Shown piece after piece: positions 1-13,161 of a stretch of 64,000 nucleotides of DNA; the stretch's first letter is position 1; each line of letters begins with the position of its first letter. The notes under the pieces are model-generated. The model saw only the letters and a list, made by a program, of their open reading frames with translations. It made no database searches and had not been told where the DNA came from. The stretch is from NCBI GenBank assembly GCA_033439265.1, contig JAVTVX010000010.1, positions 992,001-1,056,000 on the forward strand, read 5' to 3'. The stretch comes from Dillenia suffruticosa. Its lineage: Eukaryota > Streptophyta > Magnoliopsida > Dilleniales > Dilleniaceae. The position numbers were made by a program, and so were the translations under genes.

Positions 1-649
1 GGAGTAGATCATTGATATTAATCTTATAAAGCACTATAGACCTAGTACAGCCTTAAGCTTAGTAAGAACTTTTGCATTCCAAATAAAATATTTAAATCAA
101 AGGGAGGGATCTCAGGGAGACTAATTAGATGACAATAGAGTGATTTACACACAAAAGCACCTGAAAAATCAACACTCGAGATCCCAGTTCATAGAATATT
201 TTGAGAAGGTTCATTTCCCCTGTAATAGGGAAATTTGAGGAAAATATCCTTAATTTTTTTTCCCTATTACAATGTGACGGAGACCATACCCACCCTTTTG
301 TTACCTATTGTCGTATAGAATTGGGTTCGAAAAGGAATCTTCTAAGCCATTTTCATACTAGGGAAATGTTTGGGATATCACATTACTAAGAACCAACCTA
401 CTCTTAACTAAGGTTTTGAAACGTGATCCAAGTTCACCAAATGATGTTGTTTAGCCAACCTTCTTGCATACCAGAGCACACTTGTCAATTTTTCAATCTT
501 ATCCGCTACCATAACAGGAATACTAAAAAAGAAAAGAAAATATAAGGGAATGTTAAAAAAAAAAAAAGCAACAATAGGAGTGATGTGCCCATTTAAAATA
601 AGAAAAGCTCCCTTCCACCTATCTAATCTCCTGTGACATAATGCTCTAC
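1..649. other. No gene recognised (beyond last callose synthase exon)
   Basis: This stretch lies past the splice donor of the last recognisable callose synthase exon on the minus strand. The exon that should follow, encoding IYRIKLPGPA and the catalytic half, is not present in any frame. It is either a long intron whose next exon lies outside the window or sequence after a truncation. Short ORFs here look random. Confidence 0.5.
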
Positions 650-3600
650 CTGGTCCAAGTTTTGCACTGGGTCTGAAGAATTAATGGACTTTGGTAAAGC
701 AGCCTTCACGAGTGCAGAATAATTAACCTTGGTTATTTTCTTAGATCGGTCTTTGCTCGGCTTTTCAACCTCATCTATGTATGCCACACGAAGTGAATGG
801 TACCTAACACATGTAAACAAACTTGGTCACAGCATTCCAAAATGCATTGATGTTAAGATTCATGTTGCCAACCACCCCAAGACCCTTGGTATCAGGCTTT
901 GGCAAAACTCAGAATAACTGCCATTAGATAACACATATGTTGTCATAAGCTTCAGGATGTCCTGTGCACAGGGATCACCAGATCGCTTGTGAATACCATA
1001 CTGCTGGCATGATACCACATAGGTGAACTTCATATTAGCCACAGCTTGACATTGTGCTTAGAGGGATCTTTGCCCCTTTGAGTCATCCTCTGTATTCAAC
1101 TCAATAGCCTTATAGCCGTCCAATAAATCTATAAGACAAGACAAAATTAAGGCAAAACTTAAAAAGTTCAGATTCATTTTCAGTGACAATTGCATGAAAT
1201 CCAAAAAAAAAGGAGGGGATAAGTGGTAATCAAGCAAAGAATCATGAGCACCAACTTTCATCTTTGGCCATATCAATGAACGCTTCAAGTTCCAAAGCTT
1301 TTTGGAAGTACGTCATTCCTCTCACTGAAGTTAAACATTCCATTTTAGTAAATTGTAGAAAGGAGGAAAAAAATCAGTGATCAAGAAGAAATTGCGACAA
1401 CGTGGAACTCTAGCTATCGCCCTACAACAACGGAAAGAAAAGCAACTTACTTCAGCATTTGCTCTCTTACCGGCTCTGGTTAAAGTTTGGCCTCGATATG
1501 ATGCCCAATGACGAAGTTCGTCTTCCAGCTCTTCAGATCCTTTAAGCTCTTCTTCACTCTTGCAATTCACTTGCTCCAGAAAGTTGTTCCATTTTTCTGT
1601 AAATGCTACAAGCAACTTAATTCTACTAAAAAAATTAGGCTATTCATCCATTAAACATTGCCATCACAAGAACAAAACCTTATTACTGGAAAGATTTTTT
1701 GTAGGTAAAACAAAATGGAAACACTATCCTCATTGGGCACTTCCAAATAGGCATGGAGAAAAGAACACTCCTTAGTGTAGTATGGAGTCAAAACACTATG
1801 ATGAAAAAATTGTGTCAATTTCACATCTATGCAAAATAACCACAACTAATTTTGTAACATACATAATATGAACAAATCATGGTATCCCCCTAAAATTATA
1901 TCTCGGGAAGAGATAATCATTTTCACAGTATTATCCAACACATAACAAGTCCAAAAAGTAATACTTAATGACCTGAGTAGAATCCAATGCAGCACATCTA
2001 AGTACTTCATATTAGCCTAGAAATTGGCAAAAGCTTCATTTTAAATATCCAAAAATATGGTAAAATAAATTCCTAACATCTTGAGCTATATTGAAAAATG
2101 TTGTGTGCAAACACAGAGAACATCAAAAGAACGCATACAAACATGTTAGACATGGAGGAAATAGAGGAGGGAGAGGGAGAACATGGAGAGAACTTTTGTA
2201 ATCCTCCATTTAACAAAAAAAGGCATAAATCATCTTTTGACATTTTCTTGCAAAACGTAAAACCAGTAATAGAAAGTTAAGTGCTACTAATCTAAAATGT
2301 TGAGTTTAACAGAAACTTATGAGAAGGAAAGCATATTGCGAACTTTAGGTGCAGTGGGCATGTCCATGAACAATTAATTACGGTAGAAGGAAAAGCACCT
2401 TTTAGCTTACTGATTTGATGGTACATCCATTGCTGACTCCTTTGTGGAGAGCAATAAATAAAGCCTATTGATCTGGAAAGCCAAAAATTGGAACATGGTT
2501 GATATAGTGCTAAAATCGTAGTATCTGTGTGCAGGTCATCCTAGTATGCGTAAGCATGTCAGAAGGATAGGAGTCGAGGAGGCACACCTTCTCTTTCCAA
2601 GCTTCTTCTGGTACTAAAGAAACTGAAATTCCAATAGCACCATCTGATGCAAAAAGCTGATATTGTTGTTTGAGTGGAATCATTCCCTCTTGACCTGCTC
2701 CACCATGTATAGAATCTAGCAATCTATTCGTGAAAATGACATCATATAAGTGTGAATTTTATGAATAAGCTGTTCATGAAAAAGATATCATATACAATTC
2801 AGCAAATTGAATCACCTGGAAATATGATCATCCATCATTATGCCTCTTGTCACAACCTCCAGCATATCCTGGAAAAGAATAACAACTTGGTCTCTGTCCT
2901 CCTCATTATTATTTATCTGTTCCAAAAGTGCAATAGAAAATTCAGAATAAGAATCATCTTCACATCCAACTCCGTCACAACAATGAAACAGTTATGTGAT
3001 GTAAGCACAGATTCTTGAAATATTTTCCCAGATATTTGATAAGCTTCACGAGGTGCTCATAAAGGCTAGGAAGAGCACTAATCTTATATTCCCTAATAAG
3101 ATCACCTGCTTCTGTATTTTGTCAACTTCAGAAAATATAAAATTGATGACCCTGAGATAAAAGCATCAGAAGATCACAAGAACTTTATGATGGTCAAATA
3201 CAAAGGAATGCAATATTTCATTTGCCTTTTGTTATAACACTGTTTTTCACAGGGCCCCTGAACTAAGAACTCTATGATATTCTTGAATGAAGCATAGCTC
3301 TCCTTAACAGCCCAAGACTTATAGCTGTCATTCTCAATTCTCTTTTTTAATTCATGGTCTTTCCCATTACTGTCCTTTGCATATCTAGTGCTACTGGGAT
3401 CTGAATAGCATACAAACACATCAATTGCATGGGAGGAAAACCATTTCAGTACCTCACAAAAGCAATAAATAAAGTTAGGCATACCTTGATAAGTAAAAAA
3501 GGAAGCCATTGAATCAAATCCAAATCATGATCAGCCAGTAGGGCAGAAGCAGTAGGTCCATCTCCCTGTAGGTGAATGAAAGATAAAAGTAGTCAAACTG

Positions 3601-5916
3601 GCTAGTAAAGAACTTTCTCAGAACCCCATGTCACCATGCGGTTCTTTGCTGTTTCTTTTTACTCCTCGGCTTGCAGATTGCAAGCAACATGCATTCACGA
3701 CATGAAAAACATAAAATAGATCATCATTTTAACCGTCCTGTATGATTTGCAAACTCAGAAGCTACCTGTTACTGATTATTTTGTTCCACAGCTGAGCAAA
3801 TTTTGCACCTTCCTTCTCTTGGCTGGATGAAGCGATCTGGAAAAGTCATATTAAGGAAATATTTGAACAATGATCAAGATTTATCTTAAAGTGTAACAAA
3901 TGCAACTATCTTGTCTTTCAAGGAACAAATATTAATTAAAAGACTAACAGCATCAAATCTCCAAGAAAGTGTGGCCTTCAGTCCTTTTTTCTAGTGTAGC
4001 TCACTCTTTTCCTCCAGTTGAATCAGGCATGCATTAAAAACACCAGGTAATGACTGGAACAGGGATCACAGGTTGCCCAGTGTTTCGAATCTAGATGATA
4101 TTGGGAAAGGAAAAAAAGAGTTCAACCAGAAATTTACATAAAATTTTATTTAGAGTTGGTCAAATATCTGATGAAAATTACTCTAGTAATGTCTGAATCA
4201 TGCAAAAAATGCATATTAACAGTCTCAACCTATGCCATTTGGGTCAACAAAAGCCGGAATTGCACCTCTCTGAAATAGAACTGCATTATGAGCTCCCGTT
4301 CCACAATTGTACCCTTGTTATTTATTGATATATTTTTCTGGGCCAAGACTCATGTTTAAATAATTCGAAATGCAGAGTACTTGTACGTCTACAAGATAAA
4401 TGCCAGCTGTAGTGGGGAGACCCTGAGGGTCAAGCAAAGCAGCATTCCTTGCTGCGGTTAGTGGAAAAGAGAAAGTTTGGATAGCAGAACTAAACAAAGT
4501 CTGGAGAATGGGAAAAAAAAGTACCTCAATGTAGTAGCTAAATGCCAATTTTGTAATTATAAGAATAATCCAGAACATGGTGTACCTGTAAGTTAAATAT
4601 ATATATATATATATTTATAATGTCTTGTATGAATTTTTTTTACAAATTTAGAGAGAACACTATCTTCTTCAGATTAGACCTCTTACTTGAAAGTGAAAAT
4701 GTGCTTTCCTGCATCCCCCTTCCGACATAAAGTCGAGGCTTCAAAAAAGATTGAAGGCAAAATCAATACAACATAATATGAGGAGTAATATAACAGAAAA
4801 AGGAAGGCTAACTATGTATAACAACTATATTAGTAAATGGAAAATAAAAGTAAAAGATGTAACATACCTTAGACCGCCACATGAATGAGTGCAACAATTT
4901 TATAATTTGACCTTTCGGGAAATTGCCGTATGAATGTGAAAAGAAACAATAATGCTGAGAGCATATTTGGTGACAAGTAGATGACAACGGCCAAAAAAAA
5001 AAAAAAAGAATGAATGTGAGTTTGAACTATTCTGAACCAACTTTTGATGGTTTGAGCAACTCCAGGACGATTTTCACAAATGTAAGCATAAGTAACTGGC
5101 AAAACAACCACCCATGCTGCAGCAGAAATGACCTTCAAAATATATCTCGACTTCACTTGGAATGACATTCTGAGCCTTGCCTTCCAACTAAGTCTAACAT
5201 CGAGGAGAGCTGCACAAGCAAAACATATATAACTTCATGTAACTTTCTCCCAGGACTGTCTGGAGCAAGAAGACATGATATGAGATTGTCGTTACTTCTT
5301 CTACACATATAGATAAAGAATTTATTATAAGCAATAGAGAATATACAAAAATTCTAAAAAAAAAATCCTCAGAAGTGTAGAAAGAGCAATACACCAACTA
5401 ATAAAGAACTTCTATTCAGTCCATGTTCAACTACTCCTCAGTAAAATCTTTATAAACCCAGGAGGCATGAGTCCAGAGGAGAAGCACAAAACACAACTTT
5501 GTGCAAAATGAGAGATGAACCAATAGCCTAATTTCAAAAAATTCTAGCATTTTGCTCCCGATAAAATGAACCAAGGAAATGCCAGAAAAGCACAGCAGCA
5601 AATGAGCATCCATTCACCCTCAGGAACAGCTCATAAAGGCTCTTACAACAAACTCACTCATTGCCAGCAAAGAAGCAATTCAACATATCATGAACAATAG
5701 AATACTTCAAACATTTGTTATTCCAAATTTCGGAATTATTGCAACACATGATACAAACATCCTTGGAAGGAGCGTATCCCAACAAACTTCATCTTTCCAA
5801 CCCATCAGTCTGCAGCAGTTGCAGGCTTGTTATCCTTTAGTAAAAGAGACACAGATTTAACTACAGGAATTACCTCCAAGGCAAGTAATTGTAACTCATT
5901 TAATAATATATATGTT

Positions 5917-8900
5917 CTTGCCTTCTACTTCTAGGCTTCAAGTTCCACTTAGTCAAAAGAATTAGTTATAACATAAACTTGCAGGCCATTAGAACATAAT
6001 CTGCAGTTTTTATGTCATACTGAGAGCACACGCTATGCCGCAACGGGTGTTGCAACTAAAAGACATTTCTTGCAGGAATATAGTCCGTAATAGGCCAAGG
6101 GATGAGCAATGCATCACCATAGTCTGAACTATCACGGAATATCAAGAACAACAGAAAATTACCACTTTTCTCAAAGCGTAGCTCTTCATTAGGCAGACAA
6201 AAGAAATCAGCATAAGCACACATTGGCCAAGCTAAACGAAAACAATCAACAGACCTGTAAGTTTTTGCAGCAGATTGTTAGCAAACAGAAACATATTATC
6301 ATATATCTGGATGCAGAAAATAAAAAGCACCATATCAGAAGGATTGGTTTAAATCATCATAAGTTCTCCACTGCGAATGCTTTGATTTCCCTCTTTTCTT
6401 CCTTTCAGCTTCCTGTAAAGGAGTACTGTCCAGAGATTAGAAAAAGGTAGCGTGCATTTATTAAGGCTATAGAAAAGATAATAACTAATCAAACAACAAA
6501 AAATGGTTGTGAAGGTGTAAAAGGGTTGTTGTTGTGGTAGCAACCTACATAGAGCTATTTTTCATAGACAAAGAAATTTAATTGGATAGATGAAAGAATA
6601 TACAAAAACTTTAAGGATGAGAAATCCCAAGAAGAGGAATCAAAATGAAAAAGTAATGGATAATTGCTCTCCAATCTCTCTTTAATGCATCTAAGCTATA
6701 ATCTTTATAAATCCTTGAAGCGTGAGCTGACAAAAGAAGCATAAAAAAATTTCATCCCAAAGAAGAGAAGAGTCAATGCTGCTTTCTGAAGATTCTGGCA
6801 TTCCTTCCTGCATAGAGCTTCTAATTGTTACAATTCTTACTACATAAAATCGAGGGTGGGGGAGGGGAAGTGGTTAAATCTTAAGACATTTAGAGAAGGA
6901 AAAATGAATACTCCTTAGCAATGACATCATAAATAGGTGTCACAACTTTCCTCAAGAAAGCCTCTTCTTCACCTCAATAGGCTGGCTTCACATTCTCACT
7001 GGACGTAGCACTGACATTCCCAGCAAGCATCCCATACAGCTCAAATGCCATCCACAGGAAAAGGCATTACATATGAATCAAAGTTAATGATCAAATTCAA
7101 AAGCAATTCCCCTATAAGATTATATAGGCTTTCAAAAGACAATACAATAAGTAGCCAAATTTTGGCATATCAATGTCTAACATTTAGAAGACAACAGTGC
7201 ATGCAATTCAAGTGATAGATTTCTAAAGCACCAATAATATTCATGACCAAAGCTAGACAGCACTAGCAACCAACCTATCCATACCGAAGAACAGAAACAA
7301 ACATTAAAGATAAGATTTCCAACTTGTAATTAATCGCCACACTTAATATATAGCGCCAAGTAAATACTTTTGCCTCTAATGAATGCACTTCAAGCTCCAA
7401 ATGGTGGAAAGCGAGCACAATCGAGCAAGAAGTTTCTATACCCGTTGCAAAACTGTTGACGTTGCTGACGGTTTTTGCTTTAGTTGCTTGATAGGTTTCC
7501 TTTAGAAGTTTCGTGCACATTAAATATACCAATTTCTCTACCTTGTCTTCTACTTCTATGTTTTAAGTTCAATTTAGTCAAAAGCATTAGCTAGCATTAG
7601 CTATAACATAGACTTCCAGGACACTAGATCATAATCTGCAGTTTTTATGTCATACTGAGAGCACAATCAATTTCTCAACTAGTGTTGCTAACAGACATTT
7701 CTTGTAGGAATATAGTCCATAATATAGGCCAAGGGATGAGCAATGCGTCACCATAGCGTGAACTATCACAAAATGTCAAGAACAAGAGACAATTACCCCA
7801 ATTTTTTCAAAGCGTAGCTCTTCATTAGGCAGAGAAAAGAAATCAGCATCAGCACGCATAGGACAAGCTAAACAAAAACAATCAACAGACCAGCAAGTTT
7901 TTGCGGCAGATTGTTAGCAAACAGAAACATATTATCACATATCTGGATGTAGAAAAATAAAAGCGCCATACCATAAGTACTCATTTAAGTCATCATAGTT
8001 TCTCCACTGTGAAAGCTTTGATTTCCCTCTTTTACTTCATTCAGCTTCCTGTAAAGGAGTCCCCGTCCAGAGATTAGAAAAGGTGGCCTGAATTTATTAA
8101 GGTTATAGAAAAGATAATAACTAATTAAACAAAAAAAATGGTTGCGAAGGCGTAAAAGGCTGTTGTTGCAGTAGCAACCTACATTGAGCTATTTTGTATA
8201 GCAAAAGATGTTTAATTAGATAGAGGAAAGAATATACAAAAACTTTAAGGATGAGACATCCCAGGAAGAGGAAAAGCAAGATCAAAAAAAAAAAGTAATG
8301 GAGAATTGCTCTCCAATCTCTCCTTAACGCATGTAAGCCATAGTCATTATAAATCCTTGAAGCATGAGCCAACAGAGAAGCATAAAAAACAATCTCATAT
8401 GAAAGAAGAGAAGAGTTAATGCAAATTTCTTAAGATTCTGGCATTTCTTTCCGCATAGAGCTTTTAATCGTTAACAATCCTTACTACATCAAATCGAGGG
8501 TGGGGGAGGAGAAAGTAGTTAAATCTTTTGGCATTTAGAGAAGGAAAAATGAACATACCTAGCAATGATGTCATGGTGTCACAACCTTCCTCAAGAAAGC
8601 CCGGGCTTCATATTCTCACCAGTCATAGCACTGGCATTCCCAGAAAGCATCCCATACAGTTCAAACTCCATCCACAGGAAAAGGCATTACATATGTAATG
8701 ATAAATTCAAAAGCAAATCCCCATAATATTATATAGGCTTTCAAAAATCCATTCAGTGAGTAGCCAGATTTCAGCACACAACCGTCGAACATTTACAAAA
8801 CAACAATACATGCAATTCAAGTGAAACATTTCTAAAGCACCAATAATATTCATAACCAAAGCAAATGTTAAAAGGTAAGCAGAAATTTTGTAGACATTAT

Positions 8901-11160
8901 TAGCAATCAAGCTATCCATATAGAAGAACAGAAAAAACATTAAGGGAAAGATATCCAACTTGTAACTAATCGCCACACTTAATATATAGATCCAAGTAAA
9001 TACTTTTGCCTCTATTCAGTGAGTAGCCAGATTTCAGCACACAACCGTCGAACATTTACAAAACAACAATACATGCAATTCAAGTGAAACATTTCTAAAG
9101 CACCAATAATATTCATGACCAAAGCAAATGTTAAAAGGTAAGCAGAAATTTTGTAGACATTATTAGCAATCAAGCTATCCATATAGAAGAACAGAAAAAA
9201 CATTAAGGGAAAGATATCCAACTTGTAACTAATCGCCACACTTAATATATAGATCCAAGTAAATACTTTTGCCTCTATTGAATTTACTTCAGGCATCAAA
9301 TGGTGGAAAGCAAGTTCAACCGAGCAAGAAGTTTCTACAGCTATTGCCAGGAAACTCCTAATGACATAAGGAATAATTCCGGTGCTTAAAAACTGTTGAT
9401 GCCAATGGTTTTTGCTTCAGTTGTTTGATTGGTTTCCTTTAGAAGTTTTGTGCACATTTAATATACCATTTCCTCTATCTTGTCTTCTACTTCTACGCTT
9501 CAAGTTCAATTTAGTCAAAAGAATTAGTTAAAACATAAACTTTCAGGGCATTAGATCACAATCTGCAGTTTTTTATGTCATAATGAGAGCACAATCACTG
9601 CCTCAACAAGTGTTGCTACTAAAAGACATTTCTTGTAGGAATATAGTCCGTAATATAGGCCAAGGGACGAACAACACGTCACCATAGCCTGAACTATCAC
9701 AGAACATCAAGAACAAGACACAGTTGCCTCATTTTTTTTTCAAAGGGTAGCTCTTCAATTGGCAGACAAAAGAAATCGGCATCAGCCTGCATTGGCCAAG
9801 CTAAAAAACAATCAACAGACCTGTAAGTTTTTGCGGCAGATTGATAGCAAACAGAAACATATTATCACATATCTGGATGCAGAAAATTAAAAGCACCATA
9901 CCAAAAGCACTCATTTAAATCATCATAGTTTCTCCACTGTGAATGCTTTGATTTCCCACTTTTACTCCTTTCAACTTCCTGTAAAGAAGTACTGTCCAAA
10001 GATTAGAAAATGCAGCATGCATTTATTCATGTTAAAGAAAAAATAATAACTAATGAAAGAACAAAGAAAATGGTTGTTAAGGCAAAAAAGGGTTGTTGTT
10101 GCAGTAGCAACCTACATAGAGCTATTTTTTATAGCAAAATAAATTTAACTAGATAGAGGAAAGAATAAACAAAAACTTTAAAGAAGAGAAATACTGAGAA
10201 GAGGAAAAGCAAGATCAAACATAAAAAGTAATGGATAATTGCTCTCCAATCTCTCTGTAACGCATCTAAGCTATAATCTTTATAAATCCTAGCATCAGAT
10301 GACAAAGAAGCATAAAAAACAATCACATCCCAAAGAAGAGAAGAGTAAATGCTGATTTCTGAAGATTGTGGCATCCCTTTCTGGATAGAGCTTTTAATCA
10401 TTAATAATCCACACTACAATCAAATCAAGGGTGGGGGGGGAAGTGGCTAAATCTTTTGGCATTTAGAGAAGGAAAAATGTGAAACACACCTTAGCAATGA
10501 CATCCTAAATAGGTGTCACAACTTTCCTCAAGAAAGCCTCTTCTTCACCTCCATAGGCTGGCTCACATCCTCACCAGCCATAGCACTGACATTCCCAACA
10601 AGCAACCCATACAGCTCAAACGCCATCCACAGGAAAAGACAATATTGGCTTTCAAAACAAATCCTCTATGAGACTATATTGGCTTTCAAAAGACAATACA
10701 ATGAGTAGCCAGATTTCAGCATACAACTATCTAACATTTAGAAGACAACGGAACATGCAATTCAAGTGATACATTTTAAAAGCTCCAATAATATTCATGA
10801 CCAAAGCAAATGTTAAAAGGTAAGCAGTAATTTTGAAGACAGCACTAAAAATCAACCTATCCACATAGAAGAACAGAAACAAGTAGTAAGGGTAAGATAT
10901 CCACCTCATAATTAATCGCCAGACTTAATATATAGCTCCGAGTAAATACTTTTGCCTCTATTGAATTTACTTCAAGTTCCTCATGGAGGAAAACAAGTTC
11001 AACCCAGCAAGAAGTTTCTAGACCTGTTGCAAGGAAACTCCTAATGACATAAGGAATAATTTCAGTGCTTTTAAACAGTTGACTTTGCTGATGGTTTTTG
11101 CTTCAGTTGCTTAATTGTTTTCCTTTAGAAGTTTTGTGCACATCCAATATACCATTTCCT
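5917..11160. repeat. Tandem triplication of a three-exon callose synthase segment
   Basis: Three head-to-tail units lie at about 5917-7536, 7537-9478 and 9479-11160. Each has, in minus-strand order, intron sequence ending near a TTTTGTGCACAT motif, the FELYGMLAGNV exon, intron, the KSKHSQWRNYDD exon, and the LGWPMRADADFF exon. Introns align as well as exons, so this is a genomic duplication and not retroposition. Copies differ by scattered substitutions and small indels and each carries its own disabling change. The middle unit is longer because of an internal 263-bp duplication. Unequal crossing-over or replication slippage is the likely origin. A possible, more diverged fourth piece of the intron part lies near 5300-5620. 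Confidence 0.9.
8751..9276. repeat. Near-identical 263-bp tandem duplication
   Basis: 8751-9013 is repeated at 9014-9276 with, by eye, one difference (cataacc versus catgacc). It lies in intron sequence of the middle unit of the callose synthase triplication. The low divergence means it is younger than the triplication itself. Confidence 0.95.
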
Positions 11161-11639
11161 TTCTTTTTTACTTCATTGTCCTCCACAAAGGCATGCATAA
11201 AAGAGCCTTTAAGAGAAAAATCCAAATAAAGCAAGTTATACGGCAAAGTATGATATGGACAACATAGTTTAACAATCGGTAAGACAAGAAGGTGACTGAC
11301 AGAAATTCAGACCTAGGGATGCTGCATCACAGAGATATCTGCGATGTACTCACGTAGCATGAGAATCCAATCTAAAAAATATCCACAAGAGTAGACAATC
11401 ACACAATATACTCATATGCATGGAGTATAAGCTACTTTGACCAATGCTTAAAAAAGAGCAAAGTTGCTGTTGGAAGAAAAAATGACAAACTGAAACACAC
11501 ATGATGATATATATAGCAAGCATGAATCTCAGATTTGCAGCTTTACCCCATATAAGAAGATGTAAATCCATGTACAACAGTTTACGCTGCTGCACTTCTT
11601 GCTGTATAGTTGGTAACCTGCACTTCCAAACCAAAAAAA

Positions 11640-12720
11640 CACGTCGATGATAACACATTATCAACAAGTGGATATCGGATCTTCTATACACAAGTAAAGA
11701 CAGCAGAACTTTTGAGTGACTTGGGTCAATACCTAAGGACAGCAAGAAGTTAAGGTGCAGGTTGAAGGAAGCTTTTCACCAATCAAATTGAACCATGATA
11801 CCCTTTCTAAAACCCGACCTGACCTCACAGCGTGAAGTGTTAAATAATCATTGCGATAGAATTAGGTAATGATCCCTTCATTACCTATGTCATTCACCAT
11901 AGAGTTGTTCAGGATGTCAGCTTTGTGACACTTGTTGAAGAATGGGAACTGGATGCATTTAGCACTTCCCTTTAACCCTTTCATAAAAAATAATTGGCTT
12001 TTTTGCACCCAATATGAAAAGACAAGCCAAACAAAGCCTCCGATCCCGAGCAAATTATTGAAGGGAAAAATTCATTTTGTCCCCCATGGTTCAAAAGTTG
12101 TCTGAGTGCCTCCCCTGACAGCTACTTCATTAGCACTTGACCCCCAACCTGCCATTTCAACCGTTAAAATCTTATGCACATGTCCAGCATTTGCTTCGAT
12201 GGTGGAAAAGTTGCTCATATACAAATTCTTAGAACTATAACTGGAGATTAAGATCATAATTTGTTGGTTTCGTTGGTTAATAATCACAAACTTATGAATC
12301 AACTATTGTAGGGATCATAATTTATTGATTTCCTATAATATTTTGCATTCATGAGTACAAGAAATCAAAATTGCTTCATTCTTAAATCCAAAGTTTTTGA
12401 CAATCATTTTAATCGATCAAAGAAACTTCTTCAACTCATTATCTCTACCCACCATCTCCCGTTAAGATCACGAGGCAGAAGATTTCAAATAAAAAATTTA
12501 AAAAAAAGGATGACCAATAGATGAAACTGAATTAGAAGACAAAGACATATCACAGACGGCTTATATTAACCCATTTAAAAGCATTAGAAGGCATTCTCAC
12601 AGATCACAGACTAAAGATACAAACCCTCCACAAATTAAGATTGTACATTGAGCAAACATTCTAGGAAAAAAAATCAACAACAGAAAAGAAGATTGTGCAT
12701 TGAACGAAGAAGAAGAAGAA
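11640..12720. other. Non-homologous filler where N-terminal callose synthase exons should be
   Basis: Between the first callose synthase exon piece (about 12730-12829) and the LPTIQQEVQQ exon (about 11520-11620) a normal gene would carry exons for roughly 270 residues. None is visible in any frame. The sequence around 12060-12200 looks like the edge of an unclassified repeat, but I saw no terminal repeats or transposase. The exon-1 reading frame runs into a TCT repeat (about 12708-12727) instead of the usual SSLVEIAP. Confidence 0.5.
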
Positions 12721-13042
12721 GAAGAAGGCATAACTTCACTGTCAAACATAGACTCTCGCAAGTTCCCAGCCCTGTGCGTCTGCATAATCCGCCGCTGTGG
12801 CGGCTGATCGGACCCTCTGCTGTAGACATTCTCACCACTCTGCTGTACAACTCTCTGGAAAAAGAAAAGAAAAAAGAAACCCTTAAAAAAAGACAAAACG
12901 CAACAAAAAATCTCTTGAGAGTGAGACTCTTTATGAAGCTAACACTTGAAGAGATGGGGAGAGACGGAGTAATCTGTGAAGTGAAGATCAGCGGAGAAAA
13001 CAGTGAAGAGCGAAGAATAACATTAATGGCTTCCAGAAATGG

Positions 13043-13160
13043 GGAGAGAGAGAGAGAGAGAGAGAGATTATGATGAATTGAAATCCAGAAGAGATGAAAA
13101 AATAAAAGAGGCACTTACCCTCGCCAACGGGTAGTGGGGGAGAGAGAGAGAGAGAGAGAT
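13043..13160. repeat. Two GA microsatellites upstream of the callose synthase pseudogene
   Basis: GA runs at 13043-13068 and about 13140-13160. Such tracts are common in plant promoters and 5' leaders, and these sit where the promoter or leader of the dead gene would have been. No functional claim is made. Confidence 0.85.
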
Positions 13161-13161
13161 G

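Larger units (their letters stand above)
650..12829 (-). pseudogene. Callose synthase (CALS3/GSL12-like) pseudogene, 5' half only
   Basis: Callose synthases (GT48) are large plasma-membrane enzymes making beta-1,3-glucan from UDP-glucose. Pieces in gene order: N-terminus GSDQPPQRRIM..ESMFDSEV near 12730-12815; LPTIQQEVQQRKLLYM near 11520-11620; the FELYGMLAGNV, KSKHSQWRNYDD and RADADFF exons, each in three copies; WVGKMKFVGIRSF near 5770-5810; membrane-region exons SFQVKSRYILKV..YLSPNML and ITKLAFSYYIE at 4530-5210; AKDSNGKD..EFLVQG near 3250-3400; QVVILFQDMLEVVTR near 2870; then exons down to PKSINSSDPVQNLDQ at 650. Disablements include in-frame stops at 1058-1060 (RSL-stop-AQCQAV), 5805-5807 (expected D-R-W-V), 6974-6976 (KPAY-stop-GEEE) and 8037-8039 (EAE-stop-SKRG), a frameshift near 4870-4900 (expected MMWWSQ), and a start codon out of frame with the conserved N-terminus. 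About 270 N-terminal codons are missing. Family and pseudogene status are firm; the exact paralogue is inferred. Confidence 0.92.

Noticed and set aside
8707-9299. Two nearly identical hydrophobic ORFs (89 and 95 codons)
   Set aside because: They lie in intron sequence of the callose synthase pseudogene and look alike only because of the 263-bp duplication.
10129-10401. 90-codon hydrophobic ORF, with relatives at 8121-8372 and 5431-5613
   Set aside because: This is repeated intron sequence between callose synthase exons. Hydrophobicity comes from T-rich DNA, with no conserved protein motif.
11870-11900. Short inverted repeat TAGGTAATGA..TCATTACCTA
   Set aside because: About 10-bp arms only, with no flanking target duplication and no sign of a complete transposon.
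12597-13114. Overlapping 99-146 codon ORFs on both strands near 12.6-13.1 kb
   Set aside because: They run through GA and TCT repeats. Only a short minus-strand part matches a protein family (callose synthase N-terminus).
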